Assembly: GCA_943735955.1 (NCBI GenBank)
Contig: OX030963.1
Coordinates: forward strand, 756,642-820,641
DNA: 64,000 nucleotides
Direction: 5' to 3'
Origin: Piscicola geometra
Lineage: Eukaryota; Annelida; Clitellata; Hirudinida; Piscicolidae
The position numbers were made by a program, and so were the translations under genes. The notes under the pieces were generated by a model. It did no database searches. It was not told the DNA's origin and was given only the letters and a program-made list of their open reading frames with translations. Shown here one piece after another: positions 1-13,004 of this stretch (the stretch's first letter is position 1; the number at the start of each line of letters is the position of its first letter).

Positions 1-2641
1 ACCATCATTGAATTTTTTAAGGGTCTGCGTGGTTTTTGTGTCTTTATGTGTGTTTATGTGTTTTGAATGTGCTTTTGTGTGTGTTTTTTGGCTATGTTTG
101 AGCGAGCATCGAAACTTGTATGTTGATATTGATCCATGTTGAACTGTTTCTTGCATACACACAGCATACCAAACATACAACTCTATATATTTTGTATTTA
201 AATTATATAATTCGATACAAACTCTTTGTATCTTTGTACCTTACAGCATCCAGGCAGCATAGCAGACCTTACACAACTTTAATGGCGTTTTCTTAAAATG
301 ATATTACAGCGGCCATTTTGCCTTTTTTAGCGGCCACTTTGAATGCTTTATCGCGTCAACTTTTTCTATATTTGCAGCATTTGGGATTATTATTTAAGTG
401 CACTTTCATCGGCAACCCCGAGGCCTTCATTGTCCTCGAACCATTCCCCTTCCTATCTGTTCCAACCATTCCCCTTCCATCCTAACCTCCTTCCTTCCAT
501 CCTCATCTTCTTTTTTCCATCCTCATCTTCCTTCCTTCCATTCTAATCCTCCTTCTTTCCATTCTAATCTCCTTCCTTCCATCCTAATCCTCCTTCACTC
601 CATCCTAATCTCCTTTTTCTCCATCAAAAGTGCGCCTTATACATTGTTTTTACGGTAATCAATAGCAACATCAACATCAACAAGCAAATGCATGCATAAA
701 CATCAACAAGCAAATGCATGCATATTCATGAGTGACGATGACGCATGCATTATTCATCAGTCATCTGCTCCACTTGGGTGTCTCCAGTCGAACAATAGAG
801 CGGTGCTGATGATGATGCTCTGCGGGTCACACTGAATAATAATAATCATCATCATCATCGTCATAATCATAATCATAACAATAACAATAGTGTGACACAA
901 TGGCTACACGTGTGTGAGATAACAAGGGTTCTAGGAAGGTTGCATGGATGGATGGATGGATGGATGGATGATGATGGATGGATGATGGATGAGGGTATTA
1001 TTTCCTATGGAGGTTCATTGTGAGGATGATTTTAATGATGATTGAGGCGATGATAATGATGATGGTGGCGATGATAATGATGATGGTGGTGATGATAATG
1101 ATGATGGTGGTGACAATGACGATGCCTAGAATTGGAGTCATTGTGTTCGGAGGACAGGTGTGCGAAAGTGGGAGCGTGGAGGAAAAGTAGAAAAAATAAT
1201 AATAGAAAAAATAATAATAGTGGTTAATGAATAAAAATAGAAATGAACAAGAGGCACTCTATAACTTGCGAGGATAGGGTTGAGGGAGCAAGTATGTGAG
1301 GAGAGGCAACAGCAGGCTTTCGAACCAGCCATCTGCCATCAAGCCACCTTCCCGAACTACCATCATCATCATTCACATACTATCATCATCATCACTGATT
1401 CAATTCTCTTAAGAGCTATATAATCCTTTCCAACATGCCATCCTTCTCCTCCACAATACGGCGTATTTTCCATTCCAAAATGGCGAAATATTTATGCAAA
1501 GCATGTTTACTTTCTCTATGCAATTTGTTCATTCATCAGATATTTCATTTATTTAATGTGCTCCGAGATACGTCAGTTTAACGGAGTGACTGCCACAACA
1601 TCTACTTCCGTTTTGCCACGTTCTTGCCTGTGACCCTCGTAACTTCTCCCTCCTCACTTTCCTCCATCCCCTTTCTTTCCTTCCATCTTTTTTCTTTCTT
1701 TTCTCCCGCTCCACGACTTAGCACATCTCTCTTTCCATCTTTCTGACTTTTTCCTTCCACCACGCAATCTCTCATGCCTTTTTTGATGCTTTCTCTGATA
1801 CAACTTATACAATACAAAGCAGCATCATACAACTTATACAATACAAAGCAGCATGATACAACATTATACAACATTGTAAAACATTTAAAAACATACTATA
1901 ATATGTTATACAATCTCAGGCAGCTCGATACAATTGTATACAATAGTCCATGTTTCCCTTGTATCATTTGTCTTTTTCTACTTCAAGCCTATGTGTGTTT
2001 GTTTATGCGTGTGTATGTGTTTGTTTGCACATTTGTATGTGTGTATGTATGTGTGCTTATGAATGATGGATGGTCGTTTGTGACGCCACAAGGTTCATCC
2101 ACGGCACCTTACACGCCTCCTTCAGCCCATAACTCTGGGGACTTCAATAAAAATAAGAATAAATTTATTATTATTAATATTATTGAAATCATATAATAAT
2201 TATTATTTGTATTATTAGTATGTATTATTATTTGTATTGTTCTTATTATTATTCTTGTTGTGGTGGTATTCTTGGGCTTGGTATTGCTGAGGGCTTCTTC
2301 TTAGGGCTAGTATTAGGTCGGTACTTCAGTCATTTCAATGATAATGCCTTATACATAAATAAATAATAATAGAAATACTTTATTATTGTTTATTTTCCCC
2401 ATTGTTTATTTATGACGGGCACACAAACTCGTCATCAACCCCAACACTCAGAGCACTGGGAAAACCTCCTGGTATCCTTCAAATGACGTCCAAATTAGTT
2501 TCATTTTTATTTATTAATAGTTATTTAATTATTATTACTTCATTATAATTACTAGTTACTTTATTTGTTGTTTTAAAATTGTTTGGTTGTTTCAGTAGTA
2601 TTATGGAGTCTATATTCATTGCAAGATTCTTGTCTTCCCAA

Positions 2642-3545
2642 TAATCCATCCATCCATCCATCCATTCTATCTATCCATCCATTCCATCTATCCATCCATC
2701 CATCCATCCATCCATCCATCCATTCCATCCATCCATCCATTCCATTCCATCCATTCCATCCCATCCATCCATTCCATCCATCCATTCCATCCATCAATCT
2801 ATCCATACATCCATCAGTCTATCCATCCATCAATCCATACATCCATCCATTCCATCCATCCATTCCATCCATCCATCCATTCCATCCATTCCATCCATCC
2901 ATTCCATCCATCCATTCCATCCATCCATCCATTCCATCCATCCATTCCATCCATCCATTCCATCCATCCATTCCATCCATCCATTCCATCCATCCATTCC
3001 ATCCATCCATTCCATCCATCCATTCCATCTATCCATTCCATCCATCCATTCCATCCATTCCATCCATCCATTCCATCCATCCATTCCATCCATTCATTCC
3101 ATCCATCCATTCCATCCATCCATTCCATCCATCCATTCCATCCATCCATTCCATCCATCCATCCATCCATCCATCCATTCCATCCATCCATCCATTCCAT
3201 CCATCCATTCCATCCATCCATTCCATCCATCCATTCCATCCATCCATTCCATCCATCCATTCCATCCATCCATTCCATCCATCCATTCCATCCATCCATT
3301 CCATCCATCCATCCATTCCATCCATCCATTCCATCCATCCATTCCATCCATCCATTCCATCCATCCATTCCATCCATCCATTCCATCCATCCATCCATCC
3401 ATTCCATCCATCCATCCATTCCATCCATCCATTCCATCCATCCATTCCATCCATCCATTCCATCCATTCATTCCATCCATCCATTCCATCCATCCATCCA
3501 TTCCATCCATTCCATTCCATCCATTAATCCATCCATCCATTCCAT
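2642..3545. repeat. TCCA/TTCCA satellite-like array
   Basis: About 0.9 kb of alternating CCATCCATTC units with occasional single-unit changes. Frames remain open on both strands because the units lack stop codons, so the long Ser/His/Pro-rich and Trp/Met/Asp-rich translations here are artefacts. Confidence 0.95.
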
Positions 3546-4119
3546 CTACTCCCCCATGGTCCACCTATCCATGCATGATATTCTTACCAGTTGACTTGTT
3601 TGTATCATTATCATCATTACAATAACTCCCTGTCTTAGAAGCAGTCTTAAACATCCAGTCTCAATCACCACCAACCACCACCTACTTCCTTCAACCACCA
3701 CCAGCCCCCCTCAACCACCACTAAACACACTTTAATGGTCTATCTACGCCTCTCTCAACACCTTGCATCAGAGTGTTTCTCAAGTTTGAAGCATTGATTT
3801 GATTTACTTCGATTTGATTTACTTTGATTTGATTTACTTAATCTCATTTAATATTTCTTTCATTTGAAAAATTTAAAAACAATTCCGTTACATTTCGAAT
3901 GCTCTCCCTCCATCATTTGGCATGCATTCACATGCACAATGCATTCACATGCACAATGCAGTAAAAATTCTCCTGTGAAGACCCCCTCCACCACCTCCCC
4001 GACCACCTTCCTCTCTTGCAACCACCCGCCTTCTTCGTGTTATTCTTTCGATGTTATTTACTGTTACTTCTTCCCTTTTTCGAACACGCCTTTGTAACCA
4101 ACCAACACGGCTTTGACTT

Positions 4120-4129
4120 TTTATTTATT
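4120..4129 (-). terminator. Possible poly(A) signal of the ZPBP-like gene
   Basis: Overlapping AATAAA hexamers on the minus strand (TTTATT on plus), about 360 bp past the stop codon at 4486-4488. A (CA)n run lies between, so the assignment is tentative. Confidence 0.35.
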
Positions 4130-4254
4130 CAAAAGAATTCAAACAACAATGCTAAAGGTGAACTTAAATGATTTGAAAACGAAACAAATTGAAATTTAAA
4201 AAGACAAATCCAAATCAGTTAGGCGTGCCTTCTTCCCCAAACCTCTTTTGATCT

Positions 4255-4257
4255 CCC

Positions 4258-4334
<77 letters not shown>

Positions 4335-4384
4335 ACACACACACACACACACTCACTCACTCACTCACACACACACACACACAC
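4255..4384. repeat. (CA)n microsatellite
   Basis: Dinucleotide CA run interrupted by a short CACT block near 4350. It lies about 100 bp beyond the stop codon of the minus-strand ZPBP-like gene, in its likely 3' UTR or flank. Confidence 0.95.
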
Positions 4385-4485
4385 AATCTAACACGATCCT
4401 CCTCCACCACCAACACGGATCTAACAAACCACAACATGTTATTTCCGAACTGCTTCTTTCCTTCTCCTCACCAGCCAACCAACCT

Positions 4486-7406
4486 TCAGTCATAGTCCTC
4501 AACCTCCTCAGTTAAATCCGCCAGGTCATCTTTCTTACCCACCTTTTTCCGATACGTGCTGACGTCATATTTGTGGGTCCAACCGAGGGCCTTGTGTTGG
4601 CGCCGCTTGATGGCGTCTGGCAGCTCCTCGTCGTTCTCTCTGTACCTGTCCTTCTTCTTCTTCAGTTTCTCTCGGTATGCCTTTGTCATGCCGGTTGACC
4701 TGGTTAAGGGAGTGGGTGGGTGGTTGAAGGGCGTGGATGGATGGATAGGAAAATGGATGAATGGATAGAGAAGGGAGTTGTTTCGGGAGGAATGGTGGGA
4801 CAAAAAGTTAATTGAAGGGATTAAAGTCATATAAAGAAAAATCGAAAAAATATAAAAAGACCTACCTGGGGTCGTAGGTGAGACTGAAGTCCTTGACATT
4901 TTCAAGGTCATCCACGACGAACTGGGCATCTTGTTTGTTGAGGGCCTGCGTCATCTGCATCAGTTCCTTGGGCGCTCTCTTCAATGCCTTCATCTTGTCA
5001 GACACCCCCTCCTGGAACCTGGTGGGGGCCTGTAGGGGTGGTGGAATGGAAGGATTTGAGATCGTGTAGAAAGAAGGTTGGAAGAAAGTGGAATGGGTGC
5101 ATGTGTTGGTGAGTGTACTTATTATAATCATCCCTGTTGTCATCATCATCATCATCCTCACGCCCATCATCATCACAATCATGACACACTTACCTGCGTG
5201 ATGGTGCTCTCGTCCTCATGGGCATGTCCAATCATCTCGTAGATCTTCTTCCTGCTCAGTCTCTGGTCCCTCCCCCGGAACTTCTTCACTCGGAACCTCT
5301 CCAGACACCACGTCGACAGTCTGTTCGCGTAGCCAGTCGCCAAGAAGACGAAGCATGCCATGAAGACTGCAGTCATCGCCAGCACGAACTGCCAACTGCG
5401 GTACACTGGGATGCAGTTGAGATGCGAGGTGCTGTGCAGGCTGTACGAGAAGCCGAGCCACGGACACCTGAAGCAGTGCTTCTGCGCGATCTTCGGCTGG
5501 TAGTGCCAGATGCCACACGGCTTGCAACTGCCTCTCGCGTCGTCAAAGCCGCGGTAAAAGCCTGCAGGACACGGGAGACAGACCCTGTCCTGGTGCGAGA
5601 AGAAACCCTCCATGCAGTCGGCAAACACGCCCTCGTTGGTGTATCTGTCGTCCCGTTTGATGCCCACTGCCTCCAGCATGACCACAAGGTTGTGGTAAAA
5701 CTCGTGCATGAAGGCCTTGTGGGCCTGGTTCAGCAGCACTGCCATGTAGGCCTCCTTCATGCTCTCGAGGTCGCCTTCTGGAATGGACACTTTGTCCGAG
5801 AGATGACGCTCCACGCGGAAGTTCGCCTGGAACTGGGTGCAGTGTTGTTGTTGCTTGTTGATGTTGTTGTCGGTGGTGGCAATAGTATTGTTGTAATTGT
5901 TGGTGTTAATATTGTAGTTATTGTTGTTGTCTGTTGTTGTCACAAGAGACTTAGTTGACAATGATGTTGCTCCATAAAAACGGGTGAAGGTAGTTATTGT
6001 CGTTGTCATCGTTAGACACTTAGCTGATTATGAGAGGTGAAGATAGAAAAGACAGTGAACCTGTTTGGGTTCTTCGAGTTCGATTCCCAAGAGAGTGAGG
6101 GCGTGCAGTCCATAGCAGCTGATCAGACTGGAGTTGTACGAGCAGGGTGGCACTGCCCCCTTGCAGAAGAGGGTCTGCATGAGTTGGTGGGTGGCATGGT
6201 GGGTCAGAGGGATGGGTTATTAGAAAAGGGTTAGCGTTTAGTTGGGTTGAGATGAGTTGATAGGATAAACAGATAGGTTGGTTGGTTAGTGGATGGGTGG
6301 GGGGATGAATGATGGATTAAATAACTGACAAGAATCCCACAAACGCACTTCCAATCTGGACTGCACAGATTTGAGTTTGTGTTCGTCACAAGTGGAAACT
6401 GCGAAGGTGACGTTCAGCTGAAAGAAATACCTGGGTGGAGGTGAGTGAGGTTTTGAGGGATGGAGAGGTGAATGAGTGGAAGTTAAAAAAGACAGAATGA
6501 GTTAGAGTGGAAGATGGGGGTGTGGATGGAAAAAAGATTACTGATCATGGAAGGTTGGTGTAGAGAGAGCGAAGAGATGGGTGGGTAAGGAGTGAAAAAA
6601 GATGGAAGACTGAACAAATATTCCCAAGCCACCCCTCATCCACCCCCTCATCCTTCTCCTCAAACCCACCGAGGCACGCTGTAGATGACGACATGGCGAC
6701 GGAAGGTGAGGCGGGTGACACCCCCGTGCTTGGTGAGCATGCATTCGTATGTGCCCCCATCCTTCGTCTGCAACTTGTGCAGCTTAAGTTCACATGTGTC
6801 CTTGTTGAACTGAGGGTGTGGGTGGGAGTGTGGGTGGTGATGTAGTTAGATAGTTGAATGGGTGGTCCATGGTATAGGTGGATGGATGAATGATTGAGTA
6901 GGGGATACAAAAACACCTGGCCACACCTGGGTCCTCCTCTGGTTGATGGACTTGCCGCTGGGCTGCGTCCACCTACACGTGTCCTCAGCCTCCTTGCGGA
7001 CCTTGTCGTCACTGCTGCAGGAGATGCTCGTGTCGGAGTAGTTGTTCTGTCAATCAATCAATCAATCAATCAAATAAATTTCTATAGCGCTCTATCCTCA
7101 AATTCAAGAGCGCTCAAAGCGTTCTGATGGAAAGAGAAAGGATTGGTGGAATGGAGATGGAGGGGGAAGGGGTGAGGAGGAAGAGAAAAAATAAATGAGA
7201 GGGGAGTGAGAGAGAAGTAGAAAAAAGTAAAATAGAGAGAATCAAGAAGCAAAAGAGATGATGGAATGGAGTGAATCAGGTGATGACGTCACTCCACCTG
7301 CAGGAAGACAGCAGTTCTCATTTCATTGTCCGTCATGCTGGCGTACACCTTGGTGAACAAGCTCTTCTCAACCTCCCCGCCAACTACTCCCCCTCCTTGC
7401 AACAAC
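4486..7406 (-). CDS. ZPBP/Sp38-like Ig and Cys-rich single-pass membrane protein, 5' end uncertain
   Basis: Minus-strand exons, 5' to 3': up to ~7406-7298, 7046-6927, 6809-6678, 6417-6349, 6174-6061, 5832-5194, 5029-4866, 4699-4486; phases agree and the seven 3' exons give 483 residues. Order seen: an Ig-like fold (Cys in SISCSS, Trp in CRWTQ, then DGGTYECML), a segment with LNVTFAVSTCDEHK and a Cys-rich LFCKGAVPPCSY block, a helical stretch, a Cys-rich GFFSH...CLPCPAGFYRG...C..C module, one membrane segment (FVLAMTAVFMACFVFLATG) and a Lys/Arg-rich tail of about 150 residues. Ig plus this Cys pattern is the layout of vertebrate zona pellucida-binding proteins (sperm acrosome), but those lack the membrane segment and tail. 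The similarity is from memory. A Leu run coded by TTG repeats precedes the first exon and might form a signal peptide. Alternative: another Ig/ephrin-receptor-like membrane protein. Confidence 0.55.
7046..7125. mobile_element. Retroelement 3'-tail-like sequence abutting an exon
   Basis: A (TCAA)n run followed by a tatagcgctctatcc...gagcgctcaaagcg block. This resembles the 3' tails of SINE/LINE families with GCGCTAT motifs, as in the LINE fragments at 10.8 and 18.1 kb. Read on the minus strand, its TTGA repeats end in the GACAG acceptor of the exon starting at 7046. Confidence 0.5.
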
Positions 7407-8641
7407 AACAACAACAATAAAAATGATGTTGAAGTTGTTGTTAGTAGAAGTTGCTGGTGACATGTATTGTACTTGCTTGTTGTTAACGCTGTTGCAGGGG
7501 TTGTATTTGTTGATGTCTGTGTAGTTGAGTACATTGTTGTTGTTGGTGGAGAATGTGCAACAAGACTACATCAAAAATACAGCAACGCTAAAGAAGGTTA
7601 AAACGACACTACAGCAACTTAATATAGACATTCTATCCTCAAGCAACACACATGTCTGTCATCCAAAGTGCTTTTGTTGATCGACTGAGAATGACGTCAT
7701 GTGTAAAAGTAATGATTTTGTTTATCATTGAAAATAGTATTCTTATTTTAGTTATTTGTGACTATTATTATTATTATTATTATTAAGAGTGAAGAGAATG
7801 GTGACTGTGTGGATATTTATTAGGAGTCGAACGATGTGGTGGGTGGTGGTGGTGGTAGAAGTAGTGGTCGTGGTGGGTGGTGGTAGTAGTAGCGATTGGT
7901 GGTGGGTAGTAGTAGTGGTCGTGGTGGTAGTAGTAGCGATTGGTGGTGGGTAGTAGTAATAGTAGTGATGGGTGGTAGTGGGTTACACCACGATACAACT
8001 GCACATAACATGATTCGAAAGTGAAACAAAGACAAGAATTTGAATAATATAAATTAAAAATTAAGCGTTGCAAGTCGTCACGTACAATATCATCATTATC
8101 ATCATCACCTTGATCATCATCATCATTACGATCAGGGAGAGGCTATGGTGGTTGAATGGAACGACAGGTGGCTATGATGAATGGAGAAGTGGGTAATGAT
8201 AATGATGTGCCACACCATAGTTTAATGCTCGCGTCCAAACTAAAAGGAGTGAAGGTAATAGTCGAAGGAAGGAGGGGTGATAGTAGTAGTAGTAGTACTA
8301 GAGTGAAATTCACAATCCCATATTATTAACATGACAATAATAATAATAATAATTATTATTAGTTTTTATGAAAGCATGCTGAAAGTGGGCGTGAATGGAG
8401 GTGAGGGGCGCATGCGAAGTGGCTGCTTGCTGATCATTGACGTCAGCAAGCAGGCAGGAGTACAAAGCAAGTACCACTTGATTGAGTGATGATGGAAGGA
8501 AGGAAGGAAGGTATGCGCTATAAATAAATGAGAGGAATAATAAGGTGATGAATTTAATAGAAAACTATAATTGAAGAATAATTATTAATAATGAATATAA
8601 TTAGTAAGGTACAATTTAATAGAATTAAAGGGAACATTAAA
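7407..8641. other. Spacer between ZPBP-like gene and Rab5
   Basis: Low-complexity DNA: GTT/AAC repeats, a GGTGGT/GTAGTAG block at about 7840-7980, ATC runs and AT-rich DNA. The missing first exon of the ZPBP-like gene and the Rab5 3' UTR should lie here; I cannot place either. Confidence 0.6.
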
Positions 8642-10332
<1,691 letters not shown>

Positions 10333-10799
10333 TTTAATCTGAAACGTCAAAATTTGATGTGGAAGGCGTGATGATTGTGGTGGTGGTAGTGGTTGTATAG
10401 TAAGTTGTGGGAGGCTTTCGTCATAGAGAAAAAGATCAAATGATAAAACAATTAGATTGGCATAGTAACAATGAAGATACTTTTCTTACCTATTCTCACT
10501 CCTAAAAAGTATATTTTTTAAAAATTAATCTCAAACGTCAAAAAAAAATATTTAAATGTAGACGATTATTACGTATATTAGCAATTCCTGTGGGCTCTTA
10601 GCTTCCGGTTTTGATGGTTGAAACCTTAACCTCTAAAAGTTAATTTATTTAAAGATTTAATTATTTGAGTACTTTTGAAAAAAACAAAAGTTCAATACTT
10701 CAAATAAAACTATTCTTTAAGGTTTTTGTAAGAAATACTTTTTCAAATAATTATCAAACGTATTTATACGTTTATAAGCTCTCAAATGCAGATAACACA

Positions 10800-11560
10800 T
10801 TTCATCATCACTAATCAATCACTAATGATTTGTATAACGCCCTTTACTAAGTGAACAAAAGCGCTCAGCCATCACGTCCCAAAGAAGTACGTCTTCAGGC
10901 CTCGACGGAAAGTTATGAGTGACTTAGTTGAAGAAGAAGGTAAAGAATTCCATAAAAGAGGACCACAGTAAGAAAAAGAACGTTTAGCAAAAGAGTGTTT
11001 AACTGGAAAACGAAAAAAACGCTTAAAGGTAGATGATCTTAGACCAGATTTAGGGGTTGTTTAATTAGATTTTAAAGATAAATTTGAGCATTACCGTTAT
11101 GAATTGTAAACATATTTAAACATATTTTAAAAGTCACTCTAGATCTCAAAGGTAACCAATGTAACAAACGAAGATAAGGAGAAATGTGAGAAAACTTAGG
11201 AACACGAGCAACAAGACGAGCAGCACAATTAAAGGCTTTATTTAGAGGAGCTAAAGTAGTATCAGGAAGACCATAGTAAAGAGAGTTGCAATAATCAATC
11301 CTGGAGAGAACTAGAGAAGATACAAGAAGTTGCAAGGTGGGATCATCGAGAAAAGAAAGAAGCTGTTTAATACGACGAATGTGGAAGTAACGAGATTTAG
11401 AGACAGATAGAATTTGAGGAGCTAAAGACAAGTTAGAATCGAAAATAAAACCAAGGCTACGAATGGAAGATGAAGGGTTTAGAGAGAGTGAAGTGATGTG
11501 AGAAGTGCACCAAAGGGCGGTTTTATGGTAGGGGGTTACAGGATTGAGAAGTAATGAAGA
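10800..11560 (-). mobile_element. 5'-truncated CR1/L2-like LINE, 3' part of reverse transcriptase and tail
   Basis: The minus strand reads IRSLGFIFDSNLSLA..., then SRIDYCNSLYYGLP and LRLLHWLPLRSRVTFKI, the conserved thumb and post-RT region of CR1/L2/Jockey-type non-LTR elements. The frame is closed beyond this, so the copy is 5'-truncated. Its 3' end (10800-10870) has the gcgctttt...gcgttatacaaatcatt block typical of such tails. It lies between Rab5 and the WIP-like gene. Confidence 0.75.
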
Positions 11561-11785
11561 CTGTGATTTATTGCGGATGTGTTTTTCATTGTAGGAATGG
11601 CTTGAGCCCTCTTGTGTGTTTAAAAATATATTTGATTGGCTAATTGATTGGTTGGTGGAGTGAATACCTAACTTAGGTTCTAGGTTAGCTTGGCATTTGA
11701 CACCTTAGAATGGAACTTTTCGAGTACAGTAAACTGATTATGTTCACTTCCTGAATCACTCACACAAACTAATTGTTCAAAGGTT

Positions 11786-11791
11786 TTTATT
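11786..11791 (-). terminator. Poly(A) signal of the WIP-like gene
   Basis: AATAAA on the minus strand, 125 nt past the stop codon; a second AATAAA lies at 11902-11907, only 9 nt past the stop. Either supports ending this gene at the short third exon. Confidence 0.5.
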
Positions 11792-11915
11792 CAAAATCAA
11801 AAATCGTTCAGAGATAACATAAGTTTAAAAAATACAAATCCGCTTCATCTTCGTCCGTCTGTCGAGTGTGGTGATATGCTGAAGACGCTTGAGTTTAACA
11901 TTTTATTTTTACAAT

Positions 11916-13004
11916 TCAAAACAGATAAATTGAATTATTCATACAAATAAAGTACCATGACACTTTATCTGCAAGTGAGGTGTCGTTAATGAAGACAAAC
12001 GACATTCAAAAAATCGACTTACTGCTCATTTTCTGGGGAAACTTGGGTGGTTGTGGCGGAGCTGCGGGGCTTTTTGAAGACGAGAGAGGAGGAGGAGGAG
12101 GAGGAGGAGGTGGAGGAGTGGATTTGGAGGAAGAGGGGGCTTTAGAGAAGGGGGGAGCCTTAGAGGGGGGAGCAGCGGGTGGTGGTACTTTGGGGGTAGC
12201 TGTATTCCGAGAAAGAGTTTTGGTGGCCGGGGAGGGTGCTGGGGGTGTGGGAGCTTTACTTGCCCCGGATTTGTTGGGTAGAGTTCTAAAAGGGGGAGGG
12301 TTGGAAGAGGAAGGGGGTGGGGCAGGGGGTCCTGGAGATTTAGGTGTCACGGCTGGAGAAGGGGGTAGCTGAGGGCTTCTTGTTGAGTTAGAGGCGGGTT
12401 TAGGAGCGGAGGGAATTTGTTTTTTGAGAGTGGCTGATGGGGGTGGTGGTGGACCTCTTTTAGCTTGAGCTGCTGGGATGAGGAAGTGAAGAAGGGGTGG
12501 TTAGAAAGTGTTGGTTAGAAAGTGGTGGTTAGAAAGTGGTGGTTAGAAATTGATGTTAAAGTATTGGTGGTGTAGGGGTGGTGGCGAAGGGGTGGTGCTA
12601 AAAACAAAAATGCATCACTAGAAAACGGAAGTTTCAGAACCGAAAATACCCAATTAAAATAGAACAAGCTACAAACCGTTCACTTTCGGAACTGCTACGT
12701 GAGCCCTATTACTACTACTACTAGGAGCACCACCACTACTACTACCAAGAGCACTGCCATCAATGATAGGCGCACTTTTGTCGACCATTAGGTGCTTCGA
12801 AGACTTGAGACGCTTTCCTGATTGGATCTGGGAGAGGAGGGCTGAGCGCTCTCCCCCGCCATTGGTTGGGCCTTTGGTTCGTTGGGGCTGGGGGGCCTTT
12901 GCAGGGGGAAGTGCTCTGGAGGTGATGCAGGGAGGGGGTGGTGGTACTCCAGTGCTCCTGCCCTTGGAGGCGAGTGGTGGTGGGGGAGGGGGTGGTGGTG
13001 GCAT
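11916..13004 (-). CDS. wipf: WIP/verprolin-like WH2 protein, short form
   Basis: Three exons: 13004-12677, 12469-12023, 11968-11916; 828 nt, 275 residues. WIP proteins bind actin through an N-terminal WH2 motif and hold WASP/N-WASP through a C-terminal segment. Seen here: initial MPPPPPPPPP, then RSALLSQIQSGKRLKSSKH...DKSAPII, a WH2 motif in the same place as in WIP, then about 190 residues dominated by Pro, Ser, Lys and Ala with several poly-Pro profilin/SH3-type tracts. The second exon ends at a good GTAAGT donor; the third adds only about 18 residues and is followed by AATAAA. The WASP-binding C-terminus expected of WIP is not seen. The Rab5 start lies 1.6 kb downstream on the same strand, so a missing C-terminal exon would have to sit inside the LINE-bearing spacer or beyond Rab5. 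Confidence 0.72.

Larger units (their letters stand above)
1..4140. other. Non-coding leader region, simple repeats
   Basis: I see no convincing exon here. Contents: a pyrimidine-rich TTCCATCCT-type stretch at about 430-620, ATC/GAT runs near 840-890 and 1030-1115, a GGAT run near 945-985, AT-rich DNA at 2150-2580, and a long TCCA/TTCCA array. The frames that stay open over 60-300 codons follow these low-complexity tracts and carry no domain. Confidence 0.7.

Noticed and set aside
12006..12350. Stand-alone 114-residue Pro-rich gene
   Set aside because: Its frame is the second exon of the WIP-like gene, with acceptor at 12469 and GTAAGT donor at 12022; it has no start of its own.
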